Positions 24,897 to 35,824 of a DNA stretch of 64,000 nucleotides are shown piece by piece. The position numbers and the translations under genes are program-made. Each line of letters begins with the position of its first letter. The first letter of the stretch is position 1. The notes below the pieces were generated by a model that was given only the letters and a program-made list of their open reading frames with translations, was not told the DNA's origin and did no database searches. Origin of the DNA: 2-02-FULL-66-14 sp037443705 (GTDB lineage: Bacteria; Pseudomonadota; Gammaproteobacteria; Burkholderiales; SG8-39); contig JBBINV010000005.1 of NCBI GenBank assembly GCA_037443705.1, positions 1 through 64,000 on the forward strand, in the 5' to 3' direction.

Positions 24897-26321
24897 ATGA
24901 GCATCAACTATTCCGAGAAGATTCCGAACAACGTCGATCTCGCGCAGAACCGGACGCTCCAGCGCGCGCTCGAGCACTGGCAGCCGAACTACCTCAAGTG
25001 GTGGGCCGACATGGGCCCGGACAAGTCGTCCGCGTACGACGTGTACCTGCGCACCGCGGTGAGCGTGGACCCGAAGGGCTGGGCGCACTACGACTACGTG
25101 AAGATGCCGGACTACCGCTGGGGAATCTTTCTCGCGCCGGCCGAAAGCGACCGCAAGGTGAACTTCGGCGCGCACAAGGGCGAGCCCGCGTGGCAGGAGG
25201 TGCCGGGCGAGTACCGCTCGACGCTGCGGCGCATCATCGTCACGCAGGGCGACACCGAGCCCGCCTCGGTGGAGCAGCAGCGCCACCTCGGCCTCACCTG
25301 CCCTTCGCTCTACGACCTGCGGAACCTGTTTCAGGTGAACGTGGAGGAAGGCCGGCACCTCTGGGCGATGGTGTACCTGCTTCACGCGCACTTCGGCAAG
25401 GACGGCCGCGAGGAAGGCGAGGCGCTCCTCGAGCGGCGCTCGGGCGACGCCGACAACCCGCGCATCCTCACCGCGTTCAACGAGAAGACGCCCGACTGGC
25501 TCTCGTTCTTCATGTTCACCTTCATCACCGACCGCGACGGCAAGTACCAGCTCGCGGCGCTCGCGGAATCGGGCTTCGATCCCCTCTCGCGCACCTGCCG
25601 CTTCATGCTGACCGAGGAAGCGCACCACCTCTTCGTGGGCGAATCGGGCGTCGCGCGCATCGTCGAGCGCACCTGCGAGGCGATGGCCGCGCACAGGACC
25701 GACGACCCGGCGAAGCTTCGCGGCATGGGCGTGATCGACCTGCCAACGCTGCAGCGCTACCTCAACTTCCACTTCAGCGTGACGAGCGATCTCTACGGCG
25801 CGGAGATCTCCTCGAACGCAGCCTCTTTCTACGCCAACGGCCTCAAGGGCCGCTTCCAGGAGACGATGATCGAGGACGACCACCGGCTCGAGGGAGCCGA
25901 ATACCCGGTGCCGGAAGTCTCGGGCGACGCGATCGTCACGAAGCACGTCGCCGCGCTCACCGCGCTCAACGAGCGCCTGCGCGACGACTGGACGCACGAC
26001 GTGCAGAACGCGATCGACCGCTGGAACCGCATTCCCGCGAACCACGGCATCCCGTTCCGCTTCCGCCTGCCGCACAAGGGCTTCCACCGCAGGATCGGCG
26101 TGTTCGCCGGGATCCACGTCAGCCCCGAGGGCAAGGTCCTGTCGGAGGCCGAATGGACGCATCGCCACAGGGAATGGCTGCCCTCGGAGGAGGACCGCGC
26201 GTTCGTGCAATCGCTCATGGGCCGCGTCACCGAGCCGGGCAAGTTCGCCAACTGGATCGCGCCGCCGAGGCAGGGCATCAACAAGCAGCCGGTGAATTTC
26301 GAGTACGTGAGGTTCTCCTGA
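24897..26321 (+). CDS. boxB: Benzoyl-CoA 2,3-epoxidase subunit B, copy 1
   Basis: A 474-residue class I di-iron protein that, with BoxA, epoxidises benzoyl-CoA using O2. The iron ligands known from Azoarcus BoxB can be placed: Glu121 in DTEPASVEQQ, Glu151 and His154 in VEEGRHLW, Asp in ITDRDGKYQ and the Glu/His pair in LTEEAHHLF. The N-terminal MSINYSEKIPNNVDLAQNR and C-terminal NFEYVRFS are typical. It is separated from boxA by four bases. A closely related second copy follows boxA; the two differ most around residues 335-400. Confidence 0.95.
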   Translation: MSINYSEKIPNNVDLAQNRTLQRALEHWQPNYLKWWADMGPDKSSAYDVYLRTAVSVDPKGWAHYDYVKMPDYRWGIFLAPAESDRKVNFGAHKGEPAWQEVPGEYRSTLRRIIVTQGDTEPASVEQQRHLGLTCPSLYDLRNLFQVNVEEGRHLWAMVYLLHAHFGKDGREEGEALLERRSGDADNPRILTAFNEKTPDWLSFFMFTFITDRDGKYQLAALAESGFDPLSRTCRFMLTEEAHHLFVGESGVARIVERTCEAMAAHRTDDPAKLRGMGVIDLPTLQRYLNFHFSVTSDLYGAEISSNAASFYANGLKGRFQETMIEDDHRLEGAEYPVPEVSGDAIVTKHVAALTALNERLRDDWTHDVQNAIDRWNRIPANHGIPFRFRLPHKGFHRRIGVFAGIHVSPEGKVLSEAEWTHRHREWLPSEEDRAFVQSLMGRVTEPGKFANWIAPPRQGINKQPVNFEYVRFS

Positions 26322-26325
26322 TTCG

Positions 26326-27510
26326 ATGATCGCCGCAGAGCTCATCCGCCAGCATCTGATCGACCCGGAGATCTGCATCCGGTGCAACACCTGCGAGGAG
26401 ACGTGCCCGATCGACGCGATCACGCACGACTCGCGCAACTACGTGGTGAAGCCCGAGATCTGCAACAACTGCGGCGACTGCGTCGCGCCCTGCCCCACCG
26501 GCGCGATCGACTCGTGGCGGCGCGTGGCGAAGCCGTACCCGATCGACGAGCAGCTCCTGTGGGATGCCTTGCCAGCGGAAGAAGTGCAAGAAGGACAGGC
26601 GGGCGAGGTGCCCGAGGAAATCGCTCGCCTCACGGACATTTCCATTCAAGGCCAGGGCGGACAGGTGCCGCCCCCGTGGTCGGCGGCGCATCCGTACGTC
26701 GGGCTCTACAGCCTGACGAAGCCGGCGACCGCGATCTGCAGCGGCAATTACCGCCTGACCGCGGAGAACGCCGGGAGCGACGTCCGGCACATCGTGCTCG
26801 ACTTCGGCAGCACGGCATTCCCGGTGCTCGAGGGCCAGTCGCTCGCGGTGATCGTCCCGGGCGCGGCGCCGCACGTGCGCATGTACTCGGTGGCGAGCCC
26901 CAGGAACGGCGAGCGCCCCGGCTACAACAACCTCTCGCTGACGGTCAAGCGCGTGACGCGCGACCGCGAAGGAAAGCCCGTGCGCGGCGTGGCCTCGAAC
27001 TACCTGTGCGACCTGAAGAAGGGCGACAAGGTGAGCGTGGCGGGTCCGTTCGGTGCGAGCTTCCTGATGCCGAACCACCCCGGCTCGAACCTCGTCATGA
27101 TCTGCACCGGCACGGGCTCGGCGCCGATGCGCGCCATGACCGAGCGGCGCCGGCGCCGCCTGGCGCTCAGGGAGGGCGGCGAGCTGATGCTGTTCTTCGG
27201 CGCGCGAACGCCCGGAGAGCTGCCCTACTTCGGCCCGCTCATGAAGCTGCCGAAGGAGCTGATCGATGTCCAGCTCGCCTTCTCGCGCGTACCCGGAAAG
27301 CCGAAGGAGTACGTCCAGGACCGCATGCGCGCCTGCCGCGACAAGCTCGCGCGCCTGCTCGCCGACGACAACACCTTCGTCTATCTCTGCGGTCACAAGC
27401 AGATGGAGGAAGGCGTGGAGCGGGCTTTTTCCGAGATCTGCAGTTCCGACTGGGCAGGGCTCAAGGAAGCCCTTCGTATGCAAGGCCGGTATCACGTGGA
27501 GACCTACTGA
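26326..27510 (+). CDS. boxA: Benzoyl-CoA 2,3-epoxidase subunit A (reductase)
   Basis: A 394-residue iron-sulfur flavoprotein that passes electrons from NADPH to BoxB. The N-terminus carries two ferredoxin-type [4Fe-4S] sites, Cys17/20/23/27 (CIRCNTCEETCP) and Cys46/49/52/56 (CNNCGDCVAPCP). A linker of about 50 residues is followed by a ferredoxin-NADP reductase module with the FAD motif RMYSVASPRNG, the NADP motif CTGTGSAPMRAM and the C-terminal YLCGHKQMEEGVERAF. It lies between the two boxB genes; the second boxB begins one base after its stop. Confidence 0.95.
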   Translation: MIAAELIRQHLIDPEICIRCNTCEETCPIDAITHDSRNYVVKPEICNNCGDCVAPCPTGAIDSWRRVAKPYPIDEQLLWDALPAEEVQEGQAGEVPEEIARLTDISIQGQGGQVPPPWSAAHPYVGLYSLTKPATAICSGNYRLTAENAGSDVRHIVLDFGSTAFPVLEGQSLAVIVPGAAPHVRMYSVASPRNGERPGYNNLSLTVKRVTRDREGKPVRGVASNYLCDLKKGDKVSVAGPFGASFLMPNHPGSNLVMICTGTGSAPMRAMTERRRRRLALREGGELMLFFGARTPGELPYFGPLMKLPKELIDVQLAFSRVPGKPKEYVQDRMRACRDKLARLLADDNTFVYLCGHKQMEEGVERAFSEICSSDWAGLKEALRMQGRYHVETY

Positions 27511-27511
27511 C

Positions 27512-28921
<1,410 letters not shown>

Positions 28922-29062
28922 GAGTTCGCGGTGAGAAGCCCGGCGAGGGCATGGAGCGTCTTCCGCGGAAATCGTTCCAGCGGGCAGTACCGCGTAACGA
29001 TCTCGATCGCCCTCTCGCAAACGGGCTCTAAAGGCGCCGCGGTCCGCGCCGTTAACCGGGAC

Positions 29063-29269
29063 ATGAACTACCTGTGCTTCGACTGCTTCCTCAAGCCGTT
29101 CACCGGCGGCACGACCGACGCGCTGCAGCACGAGGACATGGCGCCTTGCACACCACGTCGCCCCGGCAGTGCGTACACGGGGCTCGCCTGCGCGAAGTGC
29201 GGCGCGCCCGTAGAGATCGACACGCATTTCCGGCGCTGGTACGCAGACGCCGCGGCGCTGCCGCGCTGA
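29063..29269 (+). CDS. Small zinc-ribbon-like hypothetical protein
   Basis: A 68-residue protein with two CxxC pairs, CFDC near the N-terminus (MNYLCFDCFLKPF) and CAKC in the middle (GLACAKCGAPVEID), suggesting a single zinc-binding site. It follows boxB2 by 141 bases on the same strand, so it could be the last gene of the box transcript. The frame stays open upstream to 28931, but that part looks non-coding. No family is recognised. Confidence 0.5.
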   Translation: MNYLCFDCFLKPFTGGTTDALQHEDMAPCTPRRPGSAYTGLACAKCGAPVEIDTHFRRWYADAAALPR

Positions 29270-29273
29270 CGGG

Positions 29274-31760
29274 CTACGTCTCCTTCCCTCGCGCCGGCTT
29301 GCGTGCGGTGCGCGAGGGCCGGATGCGCTCCGGCTCCGCCGGCTTTCCGAAAAGATACCCCTGCGCCAGCTCGCAGCCTTCGGCCGCGAGCATACGCGCC
29401 TGCGCGCGCGTTTCCACGCCCTCGGCCACGACCTCCGCGCCCATGCCGCGGCCGAGGGCGATCACCGCACGGCAGATCGCGAGGCTGTCGCGGTCCCCCG
29501 GAAGGCCGCGCACGAAGCTGCGGTCGATCTTGAGCGTGTCGATCGGAAAGCTCTTGAGGTAGCCGAGCGACGAGTAGCCGGTGCCGAAGTCGTCCACCGA
29601 GAGCTTCACGCCCAGGTCTTTCAGCTCGTGCAGCAGGCGCGTGCCTTCCTCGAGGTTGTGCATGACCGCGCTCTCGGTGATCTCGAGCCGCAGGAGCGAG
29701 GGGTCGACCCCCGCACCCCCGGTCGCCGCCTGCACCGCCTCGCGAAGGCCGGGGTCGCGGAACTGGCGCGTCGAGAGATTGATCGAGACGACGAACGGGG
29801 CGCGCCGGCCGCGGTTCCACTCGGCCGCCTGGTGCGCGGCCTGTGCGAGCACCCAGCGCCCGATCGGCACGATCAGCCCGGACTCCTCCGCCACGGGAAT
29901 GAACTGCGCGGGACCGGTCACGCTGCCGTCGGCGCGCGGCCAGCGCAGCAGCGCTTCCGCCCCGACCGCCTCGCCCGAGCCGAGACGCACGATCGGCTGG
30001 TAGTGCAGCGTCAGCTCCCGCTCCTCGAGCGCGCGGCGCAGGTCCCGCTCCAGCGCGAGGAACCGCACCACGCGCTCGTTCATCTCGGGGGCGAAGAAGC
30101 GGAAGCACGCGCGGCCCGATTCCTTCGCGCGGTAGAGCGCCGTGTCGGCGTTGCGGAGCAGCGTCGCGGCGTCGGCACCGTCCTTCGGGTGAACCGCGAT
30201 ACCCGCGCTCGCCGTGAGCACGAACTCGTGCGCCTCGATCCGCAGCGGCGCGCCGATCGCGTTCATGAGCTTCGAGGCGACCACCGAGGCATCGTCGTCG
30301 CGCTGCAGGTCGGCGAGCAGCGCGACGAACTCGCCGCCGCTCAGCCGCGCCACCGTGTCGCCCGCCCGCAGCGTGTCGGCGATCCGCCGCGCGACCGCCG
30401 CGATCACCTTGTCGCCCATCTCGTGGCCGAGGCTGTCGTTGATCCGCTTGAGATGGTCGACGTCGATGAACATGACGCCGAGCGCGCGCCCGGAGCGGGA
30501 CGCCTGCAGCACCGCCTGCGCCGCGCGGTCGTTGAGCAGGTTCCGGTTCGGAAGCCCGGTGAGCGAGTCGTAGCTCGCCTGCCGCTCGATCTGCTCCTGG
30601 TAGCGGATGCGGTCGGTGACGTCGGTGGTGACGCCCACCATGTGCGTCACGCGCCCTGCGTCGTCGCGCACCGGCGCCACGCGCAGCTCGTTCCAGAAGA
30701 CCGTGCCGTCCTTGCGGTAGTTGCGCAGCAGCACCGTCGCCTCGCGCTCCTCGCGCACCGCGGCGCGCAGCTCGTGCACGCCGGGCTGGTCGCGGTCCTC
30801 GCCGTGGAGGAACCGCGGATCCCGGCCCATCACCTCGGCCGCCGCGTAGCCGGTCACGCGCTCGAACGCCGGGTTGACGTACACGATGGCGTGGCCGGCG
30901 CGCGTCTGCTCGGTGATCATGACCGAGTTCACGCTCGACTCGAGCGCGCGGTTCCGCAAATGCAGCGCGGCCTCGGCGCGCTTCCTGTCCGTGATGTCCT
31001 GCGCCCCGCCTCGGTAGCCGATGAACCTTCCCTGCCGGTCGTGCAACGGTCCGCCGCTCACGCTCATGTAGCGGACCGAGCCGTCGGCCATGCGCCGGCG
31101 GAATTGCGCGTCGCGGAACGGCTCGTGCCGCTCGAGCTGCGCGCGGTGCGCCGACCAGTCGCCGGCCGCGGGCTCGAGGTCGGGAATCTCCCAGCGCGCC
31201 TTGCCGAGGTACACGCCCGGGTCTCCGCCGCGCGACATCGCCGCCGCCCCGGGGCCCGAGAGCACGGTGAACCGGAACTGCGCGTCCTGCTCCCAGTACC
31301 AGTCGCTCGTGAGCTCGGTGAGGCTGCGGAAGCGCGCTTCGCTGTCGCGCAGCGCGCGGAAGGTGTTCGCCTGCATCGCCGCAAGGCGCACCAGGCGCTC
31401 CAGCCCCGCGCGGTCCAGCCGGTCCTTGCTCACCAGGTCGTAGGCGCCGCGCGCGAGCGCCTCCTCGGGCAGCCGCGGATCGGGCATGCCGGTGAGCACG
31501 ATGATCAGCCGGTCGGTCGCGCCCGCGAGGCGCTCGAGCGTCGCCAGACCCGCGGAGTCGGGCAGCCCGAGGTCCGTGATGACGAGATCCACGCTGCTGC
31601 CGGCGAGCAGCGCGAGCGCCTCGCCGAGCGTCTTCGCCCACTCGACCGAAAGATCGGCCCAGGCGACCGCGCCGAGTTGCCGGCGCACGATTTCCGCGAA
31701 GTCGGCATCGTCCTCCACGAGGAGGATCCGCACCGAGGGGCGCGCGGGCACCGGGTCCAT
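29274..31760 (-). CDS. REC-PAS-PAS-GGDEF-EAL signalling protein, degenerate GGDEF
   Basis: An 828-residue cyclic-di-GMP protein. A receiver domain (residues 10-130, phospho-acceptor Asp63 in ITDLGLP) is followed by two PAS domains (about 148-258 and 270-385), a GGDEF domain (395-555) and an EAL domain (570-815). The cyclase signature reads RLSGGEF (474-478) instead of GGDEF, so the third-position Asp needed for catalysis is Gly and synthesis is unlikely. The EAL domain keeps EALLRW (602-607), EITESAVM, DDFGTGYSSLGYL and KIDRSFV, so phosphodiesterase activity is expected. No transmembrane segment is seen. The partner kinase is unknown. PHA synthase lies 33 bases upstream on the same strand. 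Confidence 0.92.
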   Translation of the reverse strand: MDPVPARPSVRILLVEDDADFAEIVRRQLGAVAWADLSVEWAKTLGEALALLAGSSVDLVITDLGLPDSAGLATLERLAGATDRLIIVLTGMPDPRLPEEALARGAYDLVSKDRLDRAGLERLVRLAAMQANTFRALRDSEARFRSLTELTSDWYWEQDAQFRFTVLSGPGAAAMSRGGDPGVYLGKARWEIPDLEPAAGDWSAHRAQLERHEPFRDAQFRRRMADGSVRYMSVSGGPLHDRQGRFIGYRGGAQDITDRKRAEAALHLRNRALESSVNSVMITEQTRAGHAIVYVNPAFERVTGYAAAEVMGRDPRFLHGEDRDQPGVHELRAAVREEREATVLLRNYRKDGTVFWNELRVAPVRDDAGRVTHMVGVTTDVTDRIRYQEQIERQASYDSLTGLPNRNLLNDRAAQAVLQASRSGRALGVMFIDVDHLKRINDSLGHEMGDKVIAAVARRIADTLRAGDTVARLSGGEFVALLADLQRDDDASVVASKLMNAIGAPLRIEAHEFVLTASAGIAVHPKDGADAATLLRNADTALYRAKESGRACFRFFAPEMNERVVRFLALERDLRRALEERELTLHYQPIVRLGSGEAVGAEALLRWPRADGSVTGPAQFIPVAEESGLIVPIGRWVLAQAAHQAAEWNRGRRAPFVVSINLSTRQFRDPGLREAVQAATGGAGVDPSLLRLEITESAVMHNLEEGTRLLHELKDLGVKLSVDDFGTGYSSLGYLKSFPIDTLKIDRSFVRGLPGDRDSLAICRAVIALGRGMGAEVVAEGVETRAQARMLAAEGCELAQGYLFGKPAEPERIRPSRTARKPARGKET

Positions 31761-31793
31761 GGCCGAAGGATAGCGGCGCCGGGCAAGGCGCGG

Positions 31794-33563
31794 CTAGCGC
31801 TCGAGCACGTACGTCCCGGGCGCGTCGGCGAGTCTGGGGAATTCCTTGGTCTCGAGGGGCGGCGGTGCCCCGAGCGGGCCGCAGTGCTCGGCGAGCCAGC
31901 CGGTCCAGTCTTCCCACCAGCTGCCCTGGCGCTCCTCGGCCTGCGCGCGCCAGTTGTCGGCGCTCTGGCCGCGGTGCGCGGCGCCGATCCAGTAGCGGCG
32001 CTTCGCCGGCTTCACCGGCGGGTTCACGATGCCGAGGATGTGGCCCGAGCTGGAAAGCACGAAGCGCTTGGGCGAGGTGACGTAGCCGTTGATCTTGAAG
32101 GTCTGGCGCCAGGGCGCGATGTGGTCGTCCTCGGCCGAGACGTCGTACAGCGGCTGATGGATGCGCGCGATGTCGATCGGCTCGCCGGCCACGGTGAGCG
32201 CGTCGCGCTTCACCAGGTTGTTCTTGAGGTACATCTCGCGCAGGTAGTACTCGTGCATGCGCCAGGGCATGCGCGTCGTGTCCATGTTCCAGTAGAGCAC
32301 GTCGAACGGCGCCGGGCGCTCGCCGTAGAGCCAGCCATGCACCACGTAGTGCCAGATGAGGCTGTTCGACCGGAGTAGCCGGAACGAGGCCGCCATCTCG
32401 CGCCCGTCGAGGTAGCCGCGCGCGCGCATCATGTCGGCGAGCCAGCGCACGGTGCCCTCGTCGAGGAACACTTCGATGTCCCCCGGCGACTGGAAATCGG
32501 TGAGCGCCGCGAGCAGCGTCCAGCTCGAGACCGGAACGTCCTCGCGCGCGTGCCTGCGGTTGAGCCACGCGAGATAGGTGGCGAGGAGCGTGCCGCCGAT
32601 GCAGTAGCCGGCCGCGTGCACCCTGTCCGACCCGCTCACGCCCTGCGCCACACGCACGGCTTCGGCGACGCCGTGCGTGAGATAGTCGTCGAAGCCGGTT
32701 TCGGCGAGTTCCGGGCCGGGGTTCTTCCAGCTCGTCACGTACACGTCGAAGCCCCTGTCGAGGAGGTGCCGCACCATGCTCTTCCTCGGCGTGAGATCGA
32801 GCACGTAGTACTTGTTGATCCACGGCGTGACGAGCACGACCGGAACCTTCCGCACCTGGGCCGCGGCCGGCGCGTAATGGATCACTTCGAGCAGGCGGTT
32901 GCGGTACACGACTGCGCCCGGCGTGGTCGCGAGGTTTCCGCCGACCTGGAAGTCCTCGGGCGAAGTCATGCGCACGGTGCCCGCGCGGAGGTCCTCCATG
33001 AAGATCTCGCAGCCGCGCCGCAGGCTCTCCCCGCGCGTCTCGACGGCCTTGCGCATCGCGACCGGATTGGTGAGGAGGAAGTTCGTGGGCGCCACCGCGT
33101 TCAGCCATTTCCGCCACCAGAACGCGGCCCGGCGCCGCTCGCGCGGCGAGATCCCGGGCGTGGCGAAGAGCGCGTCCTGCACCTGGCGCGTGATGAACAG
33201 ATACCACTGCTTGAGCAGGTCCCAGCCCGGCTCGCGGGTCCAGACGGGATCCGCGAAGCGCGCATCGTCGGCCTGGGGAACCACGATGTCGGGACCGGGG
33301 CGGCCCGCGAGGCGCGCCGCGGTGTGCGCCTGCAGCGCGAGCAGGCTCCCGGCGAAGCGCGTCCACTGCTCGAAGAGCTCCTGCGGGTGCAGCATCCAGG
33401 CGAGGTGCGCGTGCGCGAGCGGCGCGATCATGCCGATCGGATCGGCGAACGACTCCACGCTGCCGCGCAGCGCGCGCAGCCGCTCGGCCGAAACCGCGAA
33501 GAGATGGGTCAGCTGCTCCTCGGCCTGGGGGACGGCTTCGGTCGGAAGGCCGGTGCGGTTCAT
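31794..33563 (-). CDS. phaC: Class I poly(3-hydroxyalkanoate) synthase
   Basis: A 589-residue polymerase that joins (R)-3-hydroxyacyl-CoA units into intracellular polyester granules. The alpha/beta-hydrolase core shows TPWINKYYVLDLTPRKSMV, the lipase-like box GYCIGG with nucleophile Cys321, DFQSPGDIEVFLDE, and the catalytic Asp and His in DVSAEDDHIAPW and LSSSGHILGIVNPP. The length fits class I enzymes that need no PhaE or PhaR partner. No phaA, phaB or phasin gene is adjacent. It is divergent from feruloyl-CoA synthetase, 87 bases away. Confidence 0.95.
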   Translation of the reverse strand: MNRTGLPTEAVPQAEEQLTHLFAVSAERLRALRGSVESFADPIGMIAPLAHAHLAWMLHPQELFEQWTRFAGSLLALQAHTAARLAGRPGPDIVVPQADDARFADPVWTREPGWDLLKQWYLFITRQVQDALFATPGISPRERRRAAFWWRKWLNAVAPTNFLLTNPVAMRKAVETRGESLRRGCEIFMEDLRAGTVRMTSPEDFQVGGNLATTPGAVVYRNRLLEVIHYAPAAAQVRKVPVVLVTPWINKYYVLDLTPRKSMVRHLLDRGFDVYVTSWKNPGPELAETGFDDYLTHGVAEAVRVAQGVSGSDRVHAAGYCIGGTLLATYLAWLNRRHAREDVPVSSWTLLAALTDFQSPGDIEVFLDEGTVRWLADMMRARGYLDGREMAASFRLLRSNSLIWHYVVHGWLYGERPAPFDVLYWNMDTTRMPWRMHEYYLREMYLKNNLVKRDALTVAGEPIDIARIHQPLYDVSAEDDHIAPWRQTFKINGYVTSPKRFVLSSSGHILGIVNPPVKPAKRRYWIGAAHRGQSADNWRAQAEERQGSWWEDWTGWLAEHCGPLGAPPPLETKEFPRLADAPGTYVLER

Positions 33564-33650
33564 GCCGCCAGCCTAGGGGACCGGCCTCCCCGCCCGGTTG
33601 CGATAGATCAAGGTTCGAGAAGATTACAATCGCTCCCGAGGAGGGAAAGG

Positions 33651-35393
33651 ATGTCTGCACGCCTGCATACCGACCTGCGCTTCGCGAGCCCCCAGGTCAC
33701 GATGGAAAGGCGCCCCGGCGGCGCGATCGTCCTGCGCTCGCCCGAGCCGCTCGGGCCTTACCCGCGCGCGATCGGCGAATGGCTCGAGCGCTGGGCGCGC
33801 GAGGCGCCGGATCGCGTGCTCGTCGCCGAGCGCGCGGGCGAGGGCTGGCGCAGGGTGACCTACCGCGAGGCGCTGGATGCGGCGCGGCGCATCGGGCAGG
33901 CGCTGCTCGAGCGCGGGCTCGGAAAGGACAGGCCGGTCGCGATCCTTTCCGACAACGGCGTCGACCATGCGCTCCTCGCGCTCGGCGCGATGCACGTCGG
34001 CGTTCCGGTCGCGCCGATCTCGCCCGCGTACTCGCTCATGTCGAAGGACTTCGCAAAGCTCAGGGCGATCTTCGAGCTGCTGAAGCCGGGGCTCGTGTAC
34101 GCGGCCGACCCGGCGAAGTTCGCTCCCGCCCTGCAGGCAGTCGGGGCGAGCGCGACGCCGATTGGCGCCCTGCTGGAAAAACCGGGATCGTCGAGAGTCG
34201 ACGACGCCTTCGCCGCCGTCACCCCCGACACCGTCGCGAAGATCCTCTTCACCTCGGGGTCCACGGGCCTTCCGAAGGGCGTGATCAACACCCAGCGCAT
34301 GCTGTGCTCGAACCAGCAGAGCTGGGCGCAGCTCTGGCCGTTCCTCGAGGCGCGCCCGCCGGTGATCGTCGAGTGGCTGCCGTGGAACCACACCTTCGGG
34401 GGCAACGCGACCTTCAACATGATCCTGCGCAACGGCGGCTCGATCTACGTCGACGGCGGAAAGCCGATGCCCGGTCTGGTCGAGACCACGGTCCGCAACC
34501 TCAAGGACGTGTCGCCCACGATGCACTTCAACGTGCCGCGCGGCTTCGACCTGCTGCTGCCCTTTCTCGAATCCGACGCGGCGCTCCGGAAGAGCTTCTT
34601 CCGCGACCTCGATCTCGTGTTCTACGCCGGCGCGGCGCTGCCGCAGAACCTGTGGGAGCGCATCGAGCGCCTCGCGATCGCGGAGAAGTCCGGCCGGCTC
34701 GCGATGCTCTCGGCCTGGGGCTCGACCGAGACCGCGCCGATGTCCACGTGCGTCCACATGCCCATCGAGCGCGCGGGCGTGATCGGGCTCCCGGCGCCCG
34801 GAAGCGAGATCAAGCTCGTGCCCTCGGGCGGAAAGCTCGAGGCGCGCGTGCGCGGCCCGAACGTGACGCCCGGCTACTTCAAGCGCGACGACCTGACCCG
34901 GGCCGCGTTCGACGAGGAAGGCTTTTACCGGATCGGCGACGCGCTGAGGCTCGCAGATCCCGCGGCGCCGGAAAAAGGCCTCGTCTTCGACGGCCGCGTC
35001 GCGGAAGACTTCAAGCTGACCACCGGCACCTGGGTGCACGCGGGCGCGGTGCGCGTAAAGCTCATCGCTGCCGCCAACCCCCTCGTCCAGGACGCCGTGA
35101 TCACCGGCCACGACCGCGACGAGGTCGGGGCGCTGGTTTTCCTGAGCGCGGCGGCGAAGGATCTTTCGCCGGAAACGATACGGGAAAGGCTTTCTGCCGC
35201 CCTCAAGGCCCTCCTCGCCGAAGGCGGAAGCTCGACCCACCCCGTGCGGCTCCTCGTGATGACCGAGCCGCCGTCGATCGACGCCAACGAGATCACCGAC
35301 AAGGGCTACATCAACCAGCGCGCCGTGCTCGAGCGGCGCGCGGCGCTGGTGGAGAAGCTCTACGCGGGAGCAGCCGAGGTCGTACGACCGTAA
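33651..35393 (+). CDS. fcs: Feruloyl-CoA synthetase
   Basis: A 580-residue AMP-forming ligase that activates ferulate, p-coumarate or caffeate. Adenylation motifs are FTSGSTGLPKGVINTQRML, EWLPWNHTFGGNATFNMILR, LSAWGSTETAPMSTCVH and the RVAEDFKLTTGTWVHAGAVR segment that is characteristic of feruloyl-CoA synthetases in place of the usual GRxDD(M/T)IK motif. The start is supported by GGAGGGAAAGG directly upstream of the ATG. The usual partners, enoyl-CoA hydratase/aldolase and vanillin dehydrogenase, are not in the window. Confidence 0.92.
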   Translation: MSARLHTDLRFASPQVTMERRPGGAIVLRSPEPLGPYPRAIGEWLERWAREAPDRVLVAERAGEGWRRVTYREALDAARRIGQALLERGLGKDRPVAILSDNGVDHALLALGAMHVGVPVAPISPAYSLMSKDFAKLRAIFELLKPGLVYAADPAKFAPALQAVGASATPIGALLEKPGSSRVDDAFAAVTPDTVAKILFTSGSTGLPKGVINTQRMLCSNQQSWAQLWPFLEARPPVIVEWLPWNHTFGGNATFNMILRNGGSIYVDGGKPMPGLVETTVRNLKDVSPTMHFNVPRGFDLLLPFLESDAALRKSFFRDLDLVFYAGAALPQNLWERIERLAIAEKSGRLAMLSAWGSTETAPMSTCVHMPIERAGVIGLPAPGSEIKLVPSGGKLEARVRGPNVTPGYFKRDDLTRAAFDEEGFYRIGDALRLADPAAPEKGLVFDGRVAEDFKLTTGTWVHAGAVRVKLIAAANPLVQDAVITGHDRDEVGALVFLSAAAKDLSPETIRERLSAALKALLAEGGSSTHPVRLLVMTEPPSIDANEITDKGYINQRAVLERRAALVEKLYAGAAEVVRP

Positions 35394-35416
35394 GTGCCGG
35401 TGCTATAGTCCCCCGC

Positions 35417-35824
35417 ATGACGCGGGCCGAAATCGTCGAGCAGTTGCGCGCCTTCTTCGCGGATCGCGCGCGTGCGATCGCCTGCGCGTATCTTTACGGC
35501 AGCGCCGCCCGGGGCGAGGCGCGCACCGGAAGCGATATCGATGTCGCAGTGCTGCTCCGAGAGGCGCCTTCCGGAACCCTGGAGGGTCTGGGGCTGGACA
35601 TCGCCGGCGAGATCGAGCGACGCGTCGGCAAACCGGTGGACATCGTGGTGCTCAATCGGGCTTCGCCGGATCTCGTGCACCGCGTGCTGCGCGACGGCGT
35701 GCTCGTGCACGAAAGCGATCCGCGCGCGCGGGTAGCGTTCGAGACCCGCAAGCGCGCGGAGTACTTCGACGTCCTGCCCTGCCTGCGGGAGTATCGCCGC
35801 TCGGCCGAGAGGCACCGCTCGTGA
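35417..35824 (+). CDS. mntA: MNT-type nucleotidyltransferase antitoxin
   Basis: A 135-residue minimal nucleotidyltransferase. The active-site pattern GSx10DxD is exact (GSAARGEARTGSDIDVAV), with the third acidic residue in KPVDIVVLN. In MntA-HepT modules the antitoxin adenylylates (AMPylates) a Tyr of the HEPN toxin and so silences it. The next gene is a HEPN protein starting in a GTGA overlap with this stop, which confirms the pairing. It begins 23 bases after feruloyl-CoA synthetase but is probably a separate unit. Confidence 0.9.
   Translation: MTRAEIVEQLRAFFADRARAIACAYLYGSAARGEARTGSDIDVAVLLREAPSGTLEGLGLDIAGEIERRVGKPVDIVVLNRASPDLVHRVLRDGVLVHESDPRARVAFETRKRAEYFDVLPCLREYRRSAERHRS

Noticed and set aside
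33600..33650. TACAAT at 33625-33630 as a -10 element for feruloyl-CoA synthetase
   Set aside because: No acceptable -35 lies 16-18 bases upstream, so it is not listed as a promoter.
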